From the NCBI GenBank assembly GCA_023386315.1, contig JAEWJZ010000001.1, positions 1 through 64,000 of the forward strand: 64,000 nt of DNA, given 5' to 3'. A program made the position numbers and the translations under genes. Below, piece by piece: positions 18,593 through 28,199 of this stretch. The DNA is from Bacillota bacterium (GTDB taxonomy: Bacteria > Bacillota > Clostridia > Lachnospirales > Lachnospiraceae). The notes under the pieces were generated by a model. That model was not told where the DNA came from, ran no database searches, and worked only from the letters and a program-made list of their open reading frames with translations. Each line of letters begins with the position of its first letter. Positions within the stretch are counted from its first letter, which is position 1.

Positions 18593-20542
18593 ATGGCAAA
18601 TATAACCGTACTGGATCAGAATACGATTAATAAAATAGCAGCAGGTGAAGTGGTTGAGCGTCCGGCTTCTGTGGTAAAGGAGCTTTTGGAGAATGCAATT
18701 GATGCAAAGGCGACAGCTGTTACGGTGGAAATCAAAGAAGGCGGAACCTCATTTATCCGCGTGACGGATAATGGCTGCGGTATTCCAAAGGAAGAGGTTC
18801 CCCTTGCTTTTCTGCGCCATTCCACCAGTAAAATCAAATCGGTAGAGGACCTGTTTACAGTCTCCTCTTTGGGATTCCGCGGTGAGGCGCTTGCCAGTAT
18901 TGCATCAGTCTCACAGGTGGAGATTATTACAAAGACCAGTATTGGGTTAACAGGTACCAGATACCAGATCGAGGGAGGGACAGAGCGGTCCATCGAGGAA
19001 ATCGGTGCACCGGAAGGAACAACCTTCATTGCAAGAAACTTATTTTTCAATACACCCGCAAGAAAAAAGTTTATGAAAACTCCGGTTACGGAAGGTGCGC
19101 ATGTGGCTGATCTGGTGGAGAAGCTGGCGCTTTCCCACCCGGAGGTATCCATACGATTTATACAGAATAATCAGAATAAGCTTCATACATCCGGAAACCA
19201 TAATCTGAAAGATATTATATATACCGTATTTGGCAGAGAAATTGCATCCAACCTGTTAGAGGTATCGGTTAAAAAGGGTGAGGTCACTGTAAATGGTTTT
19301 ATTGGAAAACCGGTGATTGCCAGAGGCAACCGGAATTACGAAAATTATTTCATCAACGGAAGATTTATTAAAAGCAGTATTATTTCCCGGGCCATTGAAG
19401 AAGCTTACCGGCCGTTTATGATGCAGCATAAGTATCCGTTTACCATGCTTCATTTTACCATAGAACCGGAACTGCTTGATGTGAATGTTCATCCCACCAA
19501 GATGGAACTTCGCTTCCGGGACGGAGAAATGATCTATCATATGGTTTATCAGGCAGTAGCAAATGCCCTTGCACATAAAGAATTGATTCCGGAGGTCAGC
19601 CTCAATAAAAAAAGCGAAGAAAAGAAAGAGGAGATGCCTGGAAAAAAGTTCCAGCCTTCACCGGAACCATTTGAAAATCATAGGCTCATGGCTTTGAATC
19701 AGACAGCTGTTTCCCAGGAAAAAAAACCATCTGACGGATTTTCTTTCCCCAAACGCCTGATACCGCCCCAGCCTGAATCAGTCAGAGAACCGGACACTCT
19801 GGAAGAAAACTGGCTTGCTCCTCCGGTACCGGTTTTAGAAGAAAGGCCTGTTGCGATGCAGCAGGAACCTGTAAAACAAAGTGAGAATTTAAAGCTGATG
19901 AAACAGGAACAAAAGGCAGAGCAGCTGGATTTGTTTGACGGAAAGCTTTTAGAGCCGGAGTCCCGTATAAAACATAAACTGATCGGTCAGGTGTTTGATA
20001 CCTACTGGCTGGTGGAATTTTCTGACCAGCTCTATATTATTGACCAGCATGCAGCCCACGAAAAGGTTTTATATGAGAAAACCATGGCAACACTTAAAAC
20101 CAGAGAATATACTTCCCAGGTGATCAACCCTCCAATTATACTTACATTAAACCGGAATGAAGAGCTTTTGCTGAACCGCCATATGTCTGTTTTTACAGAC
20201 ATGGGATTTGAAATTGAGCCATTTGGCGGAAAAGAATTTGCAGTGAGAGGTGTTCCGGCCAATCTTTTTTCCATTGCGAAGAAGGAATTGCTGATTGAAA
20301 TGATTGACAGCTTGTCCGATGATACGTCATTTACCAATCCCTCGATCATTTACGAGAAAGTGGCGTCAATGTCCTGCAAAGCAGCAGTGAAGGGAGGGAA
20401 TTCCTTATCAGCGGCAGAAGCCAATGAACTGATCGATCAGCTTCTTAAACTGGAAAATCCTTATGCCTGCCCTCATGGCAGACCGACGATCATTTCCATG
20501 AGCCGGTATGAACTAGAAAAAAAATTTAAGAGGATTGTCTGA
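18593..20542 (+). CDS. mutL: DNA mismatch repair protein MutL
   Basis: A 649-residue GHKL ATPase that couples MutS mismatch recognition to strand processing. The N-terminal ATPase motifs are ELLENAIDAKAT, DNGCGIPKEE and GFRGEALASIASV. The C-terminal domain has DQHAAHEKVLYE, matching the metal-binding DQHAAxE motif of endonuclease-active MutL, with ACPHGRPT near the end. Between them is a Pro/Glu-rich linker (about 340-460). The stop codon overlaps the miaA start (TGATG), so the two are coupled. Confidence 0.97.
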   Translation: MANITVLDQNTINKIAAGEVVERPASVVKELLENAIDAKATAVTVEIKEGGTSFIRVTDNGCGIPKEEVPLAFLRHSTSKIKSVEDLFTVSSLGFRGEALASIASVSQVEIITKTSIGLTGTRYQIEGGTERSIEEIGAPEGTTFIARNLFFNTPARKKFMKTPVTEGAHVADLVEKLALSHPEVSIRFIQNNQNKLHTSGNHNLKDIIYTVFGREIASNLLEVSVKKGEVTVNGFIGKPVIARGNRNYENYFINGRFIKSSIISRAIEEAYRPFMMQHKYPFTMLHFTIEPELLDVNVHPTKMELRFRDGEMIYHMVYQAVANALAHKELIPEVSLNKKSEEKKEEMPGKKFQPSPEPFENHRLMALNQTAVSQEKKPSDGFSFPKRLIPPQPESVREPDTLEENWLAPPVPVLEERPVAMQQEPVKQSENLKLMKQEQKAEQLDLFDGKLLEPESRIKHKLIGQVFDTYWLVEFSDQLYIIDQHAAHEKVLYEKTMATLKTREYTSQVINPPIILTLNRNEELLLNRHMSVFTDMGFEIEPFGGKEFAVRGVPANLFSIAKKELLIEMIDSLSDDTSFTNPSIIYEKVASMSCKAAVKGGNSLSAAEANELIDQLLKLENPYACPHGRPTIISMSRYELEKKFKRIV

Positions 20543-21492
20543 TGAAACCATTAATTATTATAACCGGCCCAACAGCGGCAGGCAAAACAGATTTATCGGT
20601 CCGTCTTGCCCAGGCAATCGGAGGGGAAATTATCAGTGCAGATTCCATGCAGGTTTACCGTCATATGGATATTGGATCTGCCAAGATCACAGAAGAAGAA
20701 AAAAAAGGAATTCCCCACTATTTAATTGACGTACTGAGTCCGGATGAGGAATTTAATGTGGCAGTTTTTCAGAAAATGGCAAAGGCTGCAGTGAATACTA
20801 TTTATTCTCATGGAAATATTCCTATTGTGACAGGAGGCACCGGATTCTACATCCAGGCGCTTCTCTACGACATTGATTTTACGGAAACAGGCGAGGATTC
20901 CTCCATACGGGAGGAACTGGAAACCATGGGAAGAGAAAAAGGCGGGGAATACCTTCATGAACTGCTTCAAAAGATAGATCCGGATTCTGCCGCAGAGATT
21001 CATCACAACAATAAGAAACGGGTAATCCGAGCCATTGAGTATTTCAGGCAGACGGGAGAGAAAATCTCAGAGCACAACAGACGGGAAAGGGAAAAATCCT
21101 CTCCCTATGATTTCCTGTATTATACAGTAAACATGGACCGGGAGGTTTTGTATCAGAGAATTGACCGGCGTGTGGATTTAATGATGGAACGGGGGCTGGT
21201 TTCGGAAGTAAAAAGGTTGAAAGAAATGGGCTGCACCAGAGAGATGGTATCCATGCAGGGACTGGGATATAAGGAAATACTGGATTATCTTCAGGGAATC
21301 TGTACACTTGAAGAGGCGGTATATATCCTGAAGCGGGATACCAGACATTTTGCCAAACGGCAGATTACCTGGTTTAAACGGGAAAGAGATGTCAGAAATA
21401 TATATCTTCCTGATTTTGATTATGATTTAGACCGGGTTCTAAAAAAGATTGTGCAGGATACAAATGAGATAATCGGATTGGAGAAATGTTAA
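20542..21492 (+). CDS. miaA: tRNA dimethylallyltransferase
   Basis: A 316-residue enzyme adding a dimethylallyl group to A37 of tRNAs reading U-starting codons. The P-loop GPTAAGKTDLSVRLA is at residues 8-22, followed by GEIISADSMQVYRHMDIGSAK and the later GGTGFYIQALLY motif. It overlaps the mutL stop by one base. Together with miaB it provides both steps of ms2i6A synthesis in one operon. Confidence 0.97.
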   Translation: MKPLIIITGPTAAGKTDLSVRLAQAIGGEIISADSMQVYRHMDIGSAKITEEEKKGIPHYLIDVLSPDEEFNVAVFQKMAKAAVNTIYSHGNIPIVTGGTGFYIQALLYDIDFTETGEDSSIREELETMGREKGGEYLHELLQKIDPDSAAEIHHNNKKRVIRAIEYFRQTGEKISEHNRREREKSSPYDFLYYTVNMDREVLYQRIDRRVDLMMERGLVSEVKRLKEMGCTREMVSMQGLGYKEILDYLQGICTLEEAVYILKRDTRHFAKRQITWFKRERDVRNIYLPDFDYDLDRVLKKIVQDTNEIIGLEKC

Positions 21493-21495
21493 ATC

Positions 21496-22776
21496 ATGGA
21501 AATAGACAGTATGTATGAGGAACTTGGAATCAGCCGGAAGGTTCTGGACTTTGGAACAAAGATTGAGACAGATTTGAAATCAAGATTTGAAGAAATAGAT
21601 AAAAATGCGGAATTTAACCAGATGAAGGTCATTAAAGCCATGCAGGATAACAGAGTCAGTGACATTCATTTTGCAGCAACCACTGGCTATGGGTACAATG
21701 ATCTGGGGCGCGATACACTGGAGGCCGTTTATGCCAGTGTTTTCCACACGGAAAGCGCGCTGGTAAGACCCAATTTAATCAGCGGTACCCATGCACTTTC
21801 CATCGCCTTATCCGGGAATTTACGTCCGGGAGATGAACTTCTTTCCCCTGCAGGAAAGCCATATGATACGCTGGAGGAAGTGATTGGAATCAGGGAGAGT
21901 GTGGGATCACTGAAAGAATACGGTGTTGTATACCGTCAGGTAGACCTCCTTTCCGATGGAACCTTTGATTATGATTCCATTGCAAAAGCGGTAAATGAAA
22001 AGACACGTCTGGTTACGATTCAGCGTTCCAAGGGCTATGATACCCGCCCCACATTTTCTGTTTCACAGATCGGTGATCTGATTTCTTTCATAAAAAAAAT
22101 TAAACCCGATGTTATCTGTATGGTAGATAACTGCTACGGTGAATTTGTGGAGCGGATTGAGCCTTCCGATGTGGGCGCGGATATGATTGTGGGTTCACTG
22201 ATTAAAAATCCCGGCGGCGGTCTTGCTCCCATCGGGGGTTATATTGCCGGAAGAACAGACTGTATCGACCGCGCTTCCTACCGCCTTACTGCCCCCGGAC
22301 TGGGAAAGGAAGTCGGCGCAAGTCTGGGGCTGAACCAGTCTTTTTACCAGGGACTCTTTCTTTCTCCTACAGTAGTGGCAGGTGCTTTAAAGGGTGCTGT
22401 TTTTGCGGCGAATATTTATGAAAGACTGGGATTTCCGGTAGTACCTGATGGAACGCAGTCCCGCCATGATATTATACAGGCTGTCACGTTTGGAAATCCG
22501 GAAGGAGTGATCGCTTTCTGCCAGGGAATTCAGGCAGCTGCACCGGTGGACAGCTTCGTTACACCGGAGCCGTGGGATATGCCGGGATATGATGCCCCTG
22601 TTATTATGGCAGCCGGTGCTTTTGTACAGGGATCTTCTATTGAATTAAGTGCGGATGCGCCAATTAAGCCACCATATGCAGTTTATTTTCAGGGCGGTCT
22701 TACCTGGTATCATGCAAAGCTTGGAATATTGATGTCACTCCAGAAGCTTCTGGAAGCAGGTTTGATTGTATTGTAA
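21496..22776 (+). CDS. Methionine gamma-lyase family PLP protein (YnbB-like)
   Basis: A 426-residue PLP-dependent protein of the family annotated as aluminium resistance protein or YnbB, related to cystathionine lyases. Signature segments are SGTHALSIALSGNLRPGDELLS, the internal CMVDNCYGEFVE motif and the PLP-lysine region GSLIKNPGGGLAPIGGYIAG. It starts three bases after miaA, the order often seen in Clostridia and bacilli (next to hfq or miaA). The actual substrate is not established. Confidence 0.87.
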   Translation: MEIDSMYEELGISRKVLDFGTKIETDLKSRFEEIDKNAEFNQMKVIKAMQDNRVSDIHFAATTGYGYNDLGRDTLEAVYASVFHTESALVRPNLISGTHALSIALSGNLRPGDELLSPAGKPYDTLEEVIGIRESVGSLKEYGVVYRQVDLLSDGTFDYDSIAKAVNEKTRLVTIQRSKGYDTRPTFSVSQIGDLISFIKKIKPDVICMVDNCYGEFVERIEPSDVGADMIVGSLIKNPGGGLAPIGGYIAGRTDCIDRASYRLTAPGLGKEVGASLGLNQSFYQGLFLSPTVVAGALKGAVFAANIYERLGFPVVPDGTQSRHDIIQAVTFGNPEGVIAFCQGIQAAAPVDSFVTPEPWDMPGYDAPVIMAAGAFVQGSSIELSADAPIKPPYAVYFQGGLTWYHAKLGILMSLQKLLEAGLIVL

Positions 22777-22783
22777 AAAAGGG

Positions 22784-22812
22784 TGTACACAGCTGTAAAA
22801 TTATGCTAGAAT
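22784..22812 (+). promoter_or_regulatory. Probable promoter before DUF4321/radC
   Basis: TGTACA (22784-22789), a 17-base spacer ending in TGC and TAGAAT (22807-22812) make a plausible promoter with an extended -10 element, 55 bases before the DUF4321 gene. Confidence 0.55.
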
Positions 22813-22866
22813 ATTTTGATAGGTATGGATAATCCTGCCAGGAAACAAAAAGGAGTATCATAACAG

Positions 22867-23118
22867 ATGAGAGGTAAAAACTACTGGGTACTGCTTCTTC
22901 TTATGCTTGCCGGTGTTGTGATCGGCGGCTTTGTCGGAGATCTGACTAAGACAATCCCATGGCTGTCCTGGTTAAATACTGGCCAGTCGTTTGGATTTGA
23001 TGCTCCGTTAATTGTCAATTTTGGTATTCTGGTTATAACCTTCGGCATTAATATTAAAATTACCATGGCTGGCATTATAGGAATGGCTGCAGCCCTGGTG
23101 GCGTATCGGTTGATTTAA
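22867..23118 (+). CDS. DUF4321 membrane protein
   Basis: An 83-residue protein with two strongly hydrophobic segments: about residues 6-24 (WVLLLLMLAGVVIGGFVG) and 46-80. The short GGFVGDL turn and the SFGFDAPLIVNFGILVITFG segment fit the DUF4321 family of small Clostridia membrane proteins. It lies at the head of the radC-mre-min cluster, a position these proteins often occupy. No function is known. Confidence 0.75.
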   Translation: MRGKNYWVLLLLMLAGVVIGGFVGDLTKTIPWLSWLNTGQSFGFDAPLIVNFGILVITFGINIKITMAGIIGMAAALVAYRLI

Positions 23119-23166
23119 ATCATGCATATGTCTGTTGCGTACCTGGAGAGTAACCGTAGGAGGCAT

Positions 23167-23862
23167 ATGGAACGTATAACGATGAAAGACATCCCTAAGG
23201 ATGAAAGGCCCTGTGAGAAGTGTTTAAGAGAGGGTCCGGAAGGTTTAAGTGATGCAGAACTTCTGTCCATTATTATCCGGACAGGTTCCAGAGAGGACAA
23301 TTCTCTGGCACTGTCACAAAAGATACTGGCCTTAAACTATCCGCGAGAGGGTATTTTAGGGCTTTTGCATCTTTCCATGCAGGAACTGATGCAGGTGAAG
23401 GGAATCGGCCGTGTGAAAGGTGCACAGCTTTTATGCATCGGAGAACTTTCCAGAAGAATCTGGAAGAGGACGGCCTGCCCCAAAGGAATTAATTTTCACA
23501 GTCCTCAGGATATCGTCAATTACTTTGTGGAAGACATGCGCCACAGAGAGCAGGAGCAGGTTTTTGTCATGCTCTTAAATACAAAAGGTGCCCTTATAAA
23601 GGACATTATGATCTCTCAGGGAACGGTGAATACTTCCGTTGTTTCTCCCAGGGAGATTTTCATTGAAGCAGTCAGACATCATGCAGTCAGCCTGGTTATG
23701 GTCCATAATCATCCCAGCGGAGATCCGGCTCCCAGCAGAGAGGATCTTTCTATTACCCGCAGGGTGAAGGAGGCAGGGGATTTAATTGGTATCAGACTGT
23801 TGGATCATATCATTATAGGAGATAATTCCTATATCAGTTTAAAAGAACGGGGAATCGTATAG
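23167..23862 (+). CDS. radC: RadC family JAB-domain protein
   Basis: A 231-residue protein with an N-terminal helix-hairpin-helix region (GLSDAELLSIIIRTG ... LMQVKGIGRVKGAQL) and a C-terminal JAB/MPN metalloprotease-like domain carrying VHNHPSGDPAPSREDL, the JAMM zinc motif. Despite the name, a DNA-repair role is doubtful. ATG 23167 follows AGGAGG closely and gives the usual family length, while an upstream in-frame ATG at 23122 lacks a ribosome binding site. The next gene, mreC, begins immediately after its stop codon, a common order. Confidence 0.93.
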   Translation: MERITMKDIPKDERPCEKCLREGPEGLSDAELLSIIIRTGSREDNSLALSQKILALNYPREGILGLLHLSMQELMQVKGIGRVKGAQLLCIGELSRRIWKRTACPKGINFHSPQDIVNYFVEDMRHREQEQVFVMLLNTKGALIKDIMISQGTVNTSVVSPREIFIEAVRHHAVSLVMVHNHPSGDPAPSREDLSITRRVKEAGDLIGIRLLDHIIIGDNSYISLKERGIV

Positions 23863-24795
23863 ATGGAACCAAAGCGCAGTAAATATATTCTGATTGCATT
23901 AACAGTTTTTTGTGTCCTCTTAATTGGACTTACTTCGATTCATGACGAGTGGCTTACGCCTCTTCGGACCGGCGTGGGATATTTTCTGATCCCGGTACAG
24001 TCGGGAGTTAATTCGGTGGGATCTGCTATTTATGATGAATTCACGGATTATTCCAAGCTTAAGGATGCAATGATTGAAAATAAGGATATGAAAGATCTTA
24101 TTAACCAGCTGACTGAGGAAAACACCAGACTGCAGTCAGAAGAATTTGAATTAAAACGATTAAGGGAGCTGTATAGTCTGGACCAGGAATACGGACAGTA
24201 TACAAAGGTGGGAGCCAGAGTAATTGCCAACGATTCAAGCAACTGGTTTAAAGTGTTTCGAATTGACAAAGGTTCCAGGGATGGAATTGCCACAGATATG
24301 AATGTGGTGGCAGGTGGAGGCCTTGTGGGAATCGTTACCGACGTAGGTGCCAATTATGCTACCGTACGGTCCATCATAGATGATTCCAGCCGGGTCAGCG
24401 GTATGGCCATGCAGTCTGGCGACAGCTGTATTGTAGCTGGTGACTTAACCCTTTTTAAAGATGGCAGGTTAAGGATTACCAACGTATTAAAAGAAAGTGA
24501 TTTAAAAGACGGAGATAAGATCGTAACATCCAATATCAGCTCTGTGTATTTACCTGGAATTTTAGTGGGATATGCTTCCGATATCACCAATGATACGAAT
24601 AATGTGACTAAATCCGGTTATTTAATTCCGGCAGCAGAATTTGACAGTCTTCAGGAGGTGCTTGTAATTACGCAGCTGAAGGCCGACATGATGAAAGAAG
24701 GGGAATCAGCACCATCTGTAGAAGGAGAAGAGACTGCACAGACGACTGCGGAATCAGCCCAGAATTCAGAAAGTGAAAGCGCTTCTCAACAGTGA
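23863..24795 (+). CDS. mreC: Rod shape-determining protein MreC
   Basis: A 310-residue membrane-anchored protein of the elongasome. It has a short cytoplasmic start, one transmembrane helix (about 8-26), a coiled-coil of about 65-105 (KDMKDLINQLTEENTRLQ) and a beta-rich extracellular domain with DKGSRDGIATDMNVVAGGGLVGIVTDVG, the family signature. The last 45 residues are a Glu/Ser/Thr-rich tail. It acts with MreD, PBP2 and RodA, all encoded nearby. No mreB is visible in this window. Confidence 0.95.
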   Translation: MEPKRSKYILIALTVFCVLLIGLTSIHDEWLTPLRTGVGYFLIPVQSGVNSVGSAIYDEFTDYSKLKDAMIENKDMKDLINQLTEENTRLQSEEFELKRLRELYSLDQEYGQYTKVGARVIANDSSNWFKVFRIDKGSRDGIATDMNVVAGGGLVGIVTDVGANYATVRSIIDDSSRVSGMAMQSGDSCIVAGDLTLFKDGRLRITNVLKESDLKDGDKIVTSNISSVYLPGILVGYASDITNDTNNVTKSGYLIPAAEFDSLQEVLVITQLKADMMKEGESAPSVEGEETAQTTAESAQNSESESASQQ

Positions 24796-24806
24796 AAAGG
24801 AGTAAC

Positions 24807-25325
24807 ATGAGACGGATTTTATTCAACGTACTGTTGATTATACTGGCATTTACCATTCAAAACTGCATATTCCCCCTGCTTCCGTTTTTATCGGCTGCAC
24901 CCAACCTTCTTTTAATTCTCACATTTTCCTTTGGGTTTATGCATGGAAAAGAAGCAGGGATGTATTATGGCCTTTTATCTGGTCTTCTTATGGATTTGTT
25001 TTACAGCGGACCCTTTGGTTTTTATACTCTGATTTTCATCTTTATGGGATATGCTAACGGAATATGTACCAGGTATTACTATGAAGACTATATAACGCTG
25101 CCTTTAATTCTGAGTGTTTTAAACGAGCTGGCATACAATTTATATATCTACGTGTTCCGCTTTTTAATCCGGCAGAAACTGAGGATTGGTTTTTATTTTA
25201 TTAATCTGATCCTGCCGGAGATCATTTTTACAGTTGTAACCACGCTTCTTCTTTATCGGGTATTCCTGATTATAAACCGTCATTTGGAAGAGATTGAAAA
25301 AAGAGGTGATTCGACTATTGTTTAG
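24807..25325 (+). CDS. mreD: Rod shape-determining protein MreD
   Basis: A 172-residue polytopic membrane protein with about five hydrophobic helices. Family features are the opening MRRILFNVLLIILAFTIQN and a central GLLSGLLMDLFYSGPFGFYTL motif. ATG 24807 is preferred because AAGGAG lies six bases upstream; an in-frame GTG at 24792 overlaps the mreC stop but would include the ribosome binding site in the coding sequence. It is the membrane partner of MreC in sidewall synthesis. Confidence 0.92.
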   Translation: MRRILFNVLLIILAFTIQNCIFPLLPFLSAAPNLLLILTFSFGFMHGKEAGMYYGLLSGLLMDLFYSGPFGFYTLIFIFMGYANGICTRYYYEDYITLPLILSVLNELAYNLYIYVFRFLIRQKLRIGFYFINLILPEIIFTVVTTLLLYRVFLIINRHLEEIEKRGDSTIV

Positions 25326-28182
25326 GGAATTGTTGGAGATCATAAGAGATTTAATCAGGAAAGCTGCAACATCCCGTCTTTTTATTCTTGCGATCATCTG
25401 TTTTGCCATGTATACCGGACTGGTTCATAAGCTTTTTAATATGCAGATCATTAACGGTGAGAAAGCGCTGAATGATTATCTGCAGCTTACGGAGCAGACC
25501 ATTACGACTGCTGGTACCAGAGGGAATATCTATGACAGAACCGGAAAGGTGCTGGCATATAATAAACTGGCTTATTCTGTTATGATACAGGATACTGGCG
25601 CCTATAAGAATTCGGATGATAAAAACCGCATGTATTTAAGACTGGTGCAGATTCTTAGAAAGCATGGAGAGACAGTACAGGGTAAATTTGAAATAGCCGT
25701 TGATCCCAATGGCGATATGGTTTATACTTCTTCTTCTGAATCCGCAAGGAAACGTTTTCTTCGTGATTATTACGGCCTGAAAAAGGTGGAGGACTTAGAT
25801 GACGAAAAGGGTCTCTATCCTTCTAATTTAAGTGCCAGGGAATTATTTGAGCAGATCTGTGAGGATAACGGATTAAACAGTTTAAAAAATTCTGACGGCG
25901 CAGCTATATCTGTTACGGATCAGGAGGCGCTGGATATTATAAATATAAAATATGCTCTGCGTCTTATGCTGTACCGGAAGTATGAGGCGACTGAAGTAGC
26001 CACGGAAGTATCTGACGAAACGGTGGCTGATATTCTGGAACATATTGGAGATATACAGGGAGTTACGGTAGAAGAGACAACAATCCGTGCCTATAATAAC
26101 AGTGTTCCTTTTGCCCCTGTGATCGGATATACCGGAAAGGTTCCGGAGGAACAGCTGGAAAACCTCCAGAGCCGTAAAGATGACTATGATATCAATGATA
26201 TTGTAGGCCGTACAGGCATTGAGTATACCATGGAGCATGATCTGCAGGGAACCAAAGGGAAAAAGACCATCTACAAAGACAGCGTAGGCAGAATCCGGGA
26301 AACCAAGGACGAGACGGATGCTTTGGCCGGCAATGATGTTTATTTAACGCTGGATGCAGATCTTCAAAAAGGGATTTATCATCTGATCGAGCAGTCTCTT
26401 GCAGGCGTTCTGATTAAAACCATAGTAAACGGAGACTATCAGGCGGGCAGCACGACTGACGGATCCAATATGAAAATTCCGGTAAAAGATGCTTATTTTC
26501 AGCTGATCAATAACAATGTCCTGTCTTTAAGGGACATTGAGGCAGAGGATGCGTCAGAAACCGAGAAAAACATATACCGGAAGTATGAAGCTTCCCAGAA
26601 GCAGATATTTAACGGTCTGCGAAACGAACTCATGAGTCCTCATGCAACGGATATGAAAAATCTTCCGGAAGATACGAAAGCCTATATGTTCTATATTTAC
26701 AGCTATCTTTCCGGTCCCACAGTGGGAATTATTAAAGAAGGGGCCATGGATACAACCAGTGATGAATTTAAGGCGTGGAAATCAGATGAGATCAGCTTAA
26801 GGGATTATCTTTATTATGGAATTGCAAACGGCTGGGTTGATACGACGAAACTGGAGACAGATACCAAATATTCCAGCGCAGATGATACATTTGAAGCACT
26901 GGTAAATTATGTGCTGGGCAAACTGGAAGAGGACAGGAATTTCACCAAGAAGATATACCGGTATTTAATCAATAACGATACCATAACAGGACTGGAACTT
27001 TGCCTGGCTTTATATGATCAGGGCGTATTAAAGGAAAATGAACAGGACATTGCTGAATTGAGAGCAACGAAAGATGCTTACAACTTTCTTCTAAAAAAGC
27101 TGTCTGCGCTTGAAATCACTCCGGCTCAGCTGGCATTGTCACCCTGCAACGCAGGAGTGGTAGTGACCAATGATAAAACAGGAGAGGTTCTTGCACTGGT
27201 GTCTTATCCTGGATACGATAACAACCGGATCGGAGATGGCTCTTATTTCAGCCAGCTTCAGGCGGATTTATCCCTTCCCCTTTATAACAATGCCACCCAG
27301 ACGCGAAAAGCGCCGGGATCTACGTTCAAGCCGATTACGGCAGTAGCTGCTCTTGAGGAGCATGCGATCACTGCAGATGAGACGATTAACTGCACAGGAA
27401 TTTATACAGAGGTGGAACCTCCCATTAAGTGCTGGATCTATTCGGGTCACCATGGACCGCTAAATATCGTGGGGGGAATTGAAAACTCCTGCAACTATTT
27501 CTTCGCGGATTTAGGGCACCGTCTTTCCACAGATGGCAGCGGAATCTATACTCCGGATTTGGGACTGGATGTTTTACGGAAATATGCATCAAAATTTGGA
27601 CTTGACCACAAATCCGGTGTGGAGATTGGGGAGCTGGATCCGCAGATTTCCAAAGAAGCGCCGGAACGATCCGCCATGGGACAGGGAAGCCACGCTTATA
27701 CCAATGTCCAGCTGTCAAGGTATGTGGCTGCCATAGCAAACAGGGGAACTGTTTTTGAACTGAGTTTACTTGATAAAACAACGGATTCTGAAGGCAATCT
27801 GATCAAAGATTATACCCCTGAGATTTCTTCTCATATTGACGCGGCGGGCTCAACGTGGGATACTGTACAACAGGGAATGAGAGAAGTGATTGCTAACGGT
27901 TCGACAAAGAGATTATTTGCTGACCTTGAAGTGGAGATTGCCGGTAAGACGGGAACTGCCCAGGAGGCCCGCAATAAGCCGAATCATGCGTTCTTCATTT
28001 CTTATGCGCCATATGACAATCCGGAAATCTGTGTAACAGTGAATATTCCGTATGGCTATTCATCATCGAACGCCGCCAACATTGCGAAAAATGTCTATAA
28101 GTATTATTATGGCTATATAGACTTAGAATCCATTGTAAACGCAGGCGCCCTGGATGCAGCAAAGGTCAACATTCGCGACTAA
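25318..28182 (+). CDS. mrdA: Penicillin-binding protein 2 (class B, elongation-specific)
   Basis: A class B transpeptidase of 954 residues when started at TTG 25318, which lies eight bases after AGAGGTGAT. A TTG at 25294 is an alternative. One transmembrane helix near residues 19-38 precedes a PBP dimer domain (GTRGNIYDRTGKVLAYN). The active-site motifs are STFK (Ser668), SCN (724-726) and KTG (877-879). The protein is some 250-300 residues longer than typical PBP2; the excess lies between the dimerisation domain and the catalytic motifs (roughly 360-620). It overlaps mreD and works with the downstream RodA. Confidence 0.94.
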   Translation: MFRELLEIIRDLIRKAATSRLFILAIICFAMYTGLVHKLFNMQIINGEKALNDYLQLTEQTITTAGTRGNIYDRTGKVLAYNKLAYSVMIQDTGAYKNSDDKNRMYLRLVQILRKHGETVQGKFEIAVDPNGDMVYTSSSESARKRFLRDYYGLKKVEDLDDEKGLYPSNLSARELFEQICEDNGLNSLKNSDGAAISVTDQEALDIINIKYALRLMLYRKYEATEVATEVSDETVADILEHIGDIQGVTVEETTIRAYNNSVPFAPVIGYTGKVPEEQLENLQSRKDDYDINDIVGRTGIEYTMEHDLQGTKGKKTIYKDSVGRIRETKDETDALAGNDVYLTLDADLQKGIYHLIEQSLAGVLIKTIVNGDYQAGSTTDGSNMKIPVKDAYFQLINNNVLSLRDIEAEDASETEKNIYRKYEASQKQIFNGLRNELMSPHATDMKNLPEDTKAYMFYIYSYLSGPTVGIIKEGAMDTTSDEFKAWKSDEISLRDYLYYGIANGWVDTTKLETDTKYSSADDTFEALVNYVLGKLEEDRNFTKKIYRYLINNDTITGLELCLALYDQGVLKENEQDIAELRATKDAYNFLLKKLSALEITPAQLALSPCNAGVVVTNDKTGEVLALVSYPGYDNNRIGDGSYFSQLQADLSLPLYNNATQTRKAPGSTFKPITAVAALEEHAITADETINCTGIYTEVEPPIKCWIYSGHHGPLNIVGGIENSCNYFFADLGHRLSTDGSGIYTPDLGLDVLRKYASKFGLDHKSGVEIGELDPQISKEAPERSAMGQGSHAYTNVQLSRYVAAIANRGTVFELSLLDKTTDSEGNLIKDYTPEISSHIDAAGSTWDTVQQGMREVIANGSTKRLFADLEVEIAGKTGTAQEARNKPNHAFFISYAPYDNPEICVTVNIPYGYSSSNAANIAKNVYKYYYGYIDLESIVNAGALDAAKVNIRD

Positions 28183-28199
28183 CGAGGATAAGAGGTGAT

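Noticed and set aside
21496..22776. Real aluminium resistance function of the PLP protein
   Set aside because: That family label is historical; the sequence shows only a cystathionine lyase-like PLP fold.
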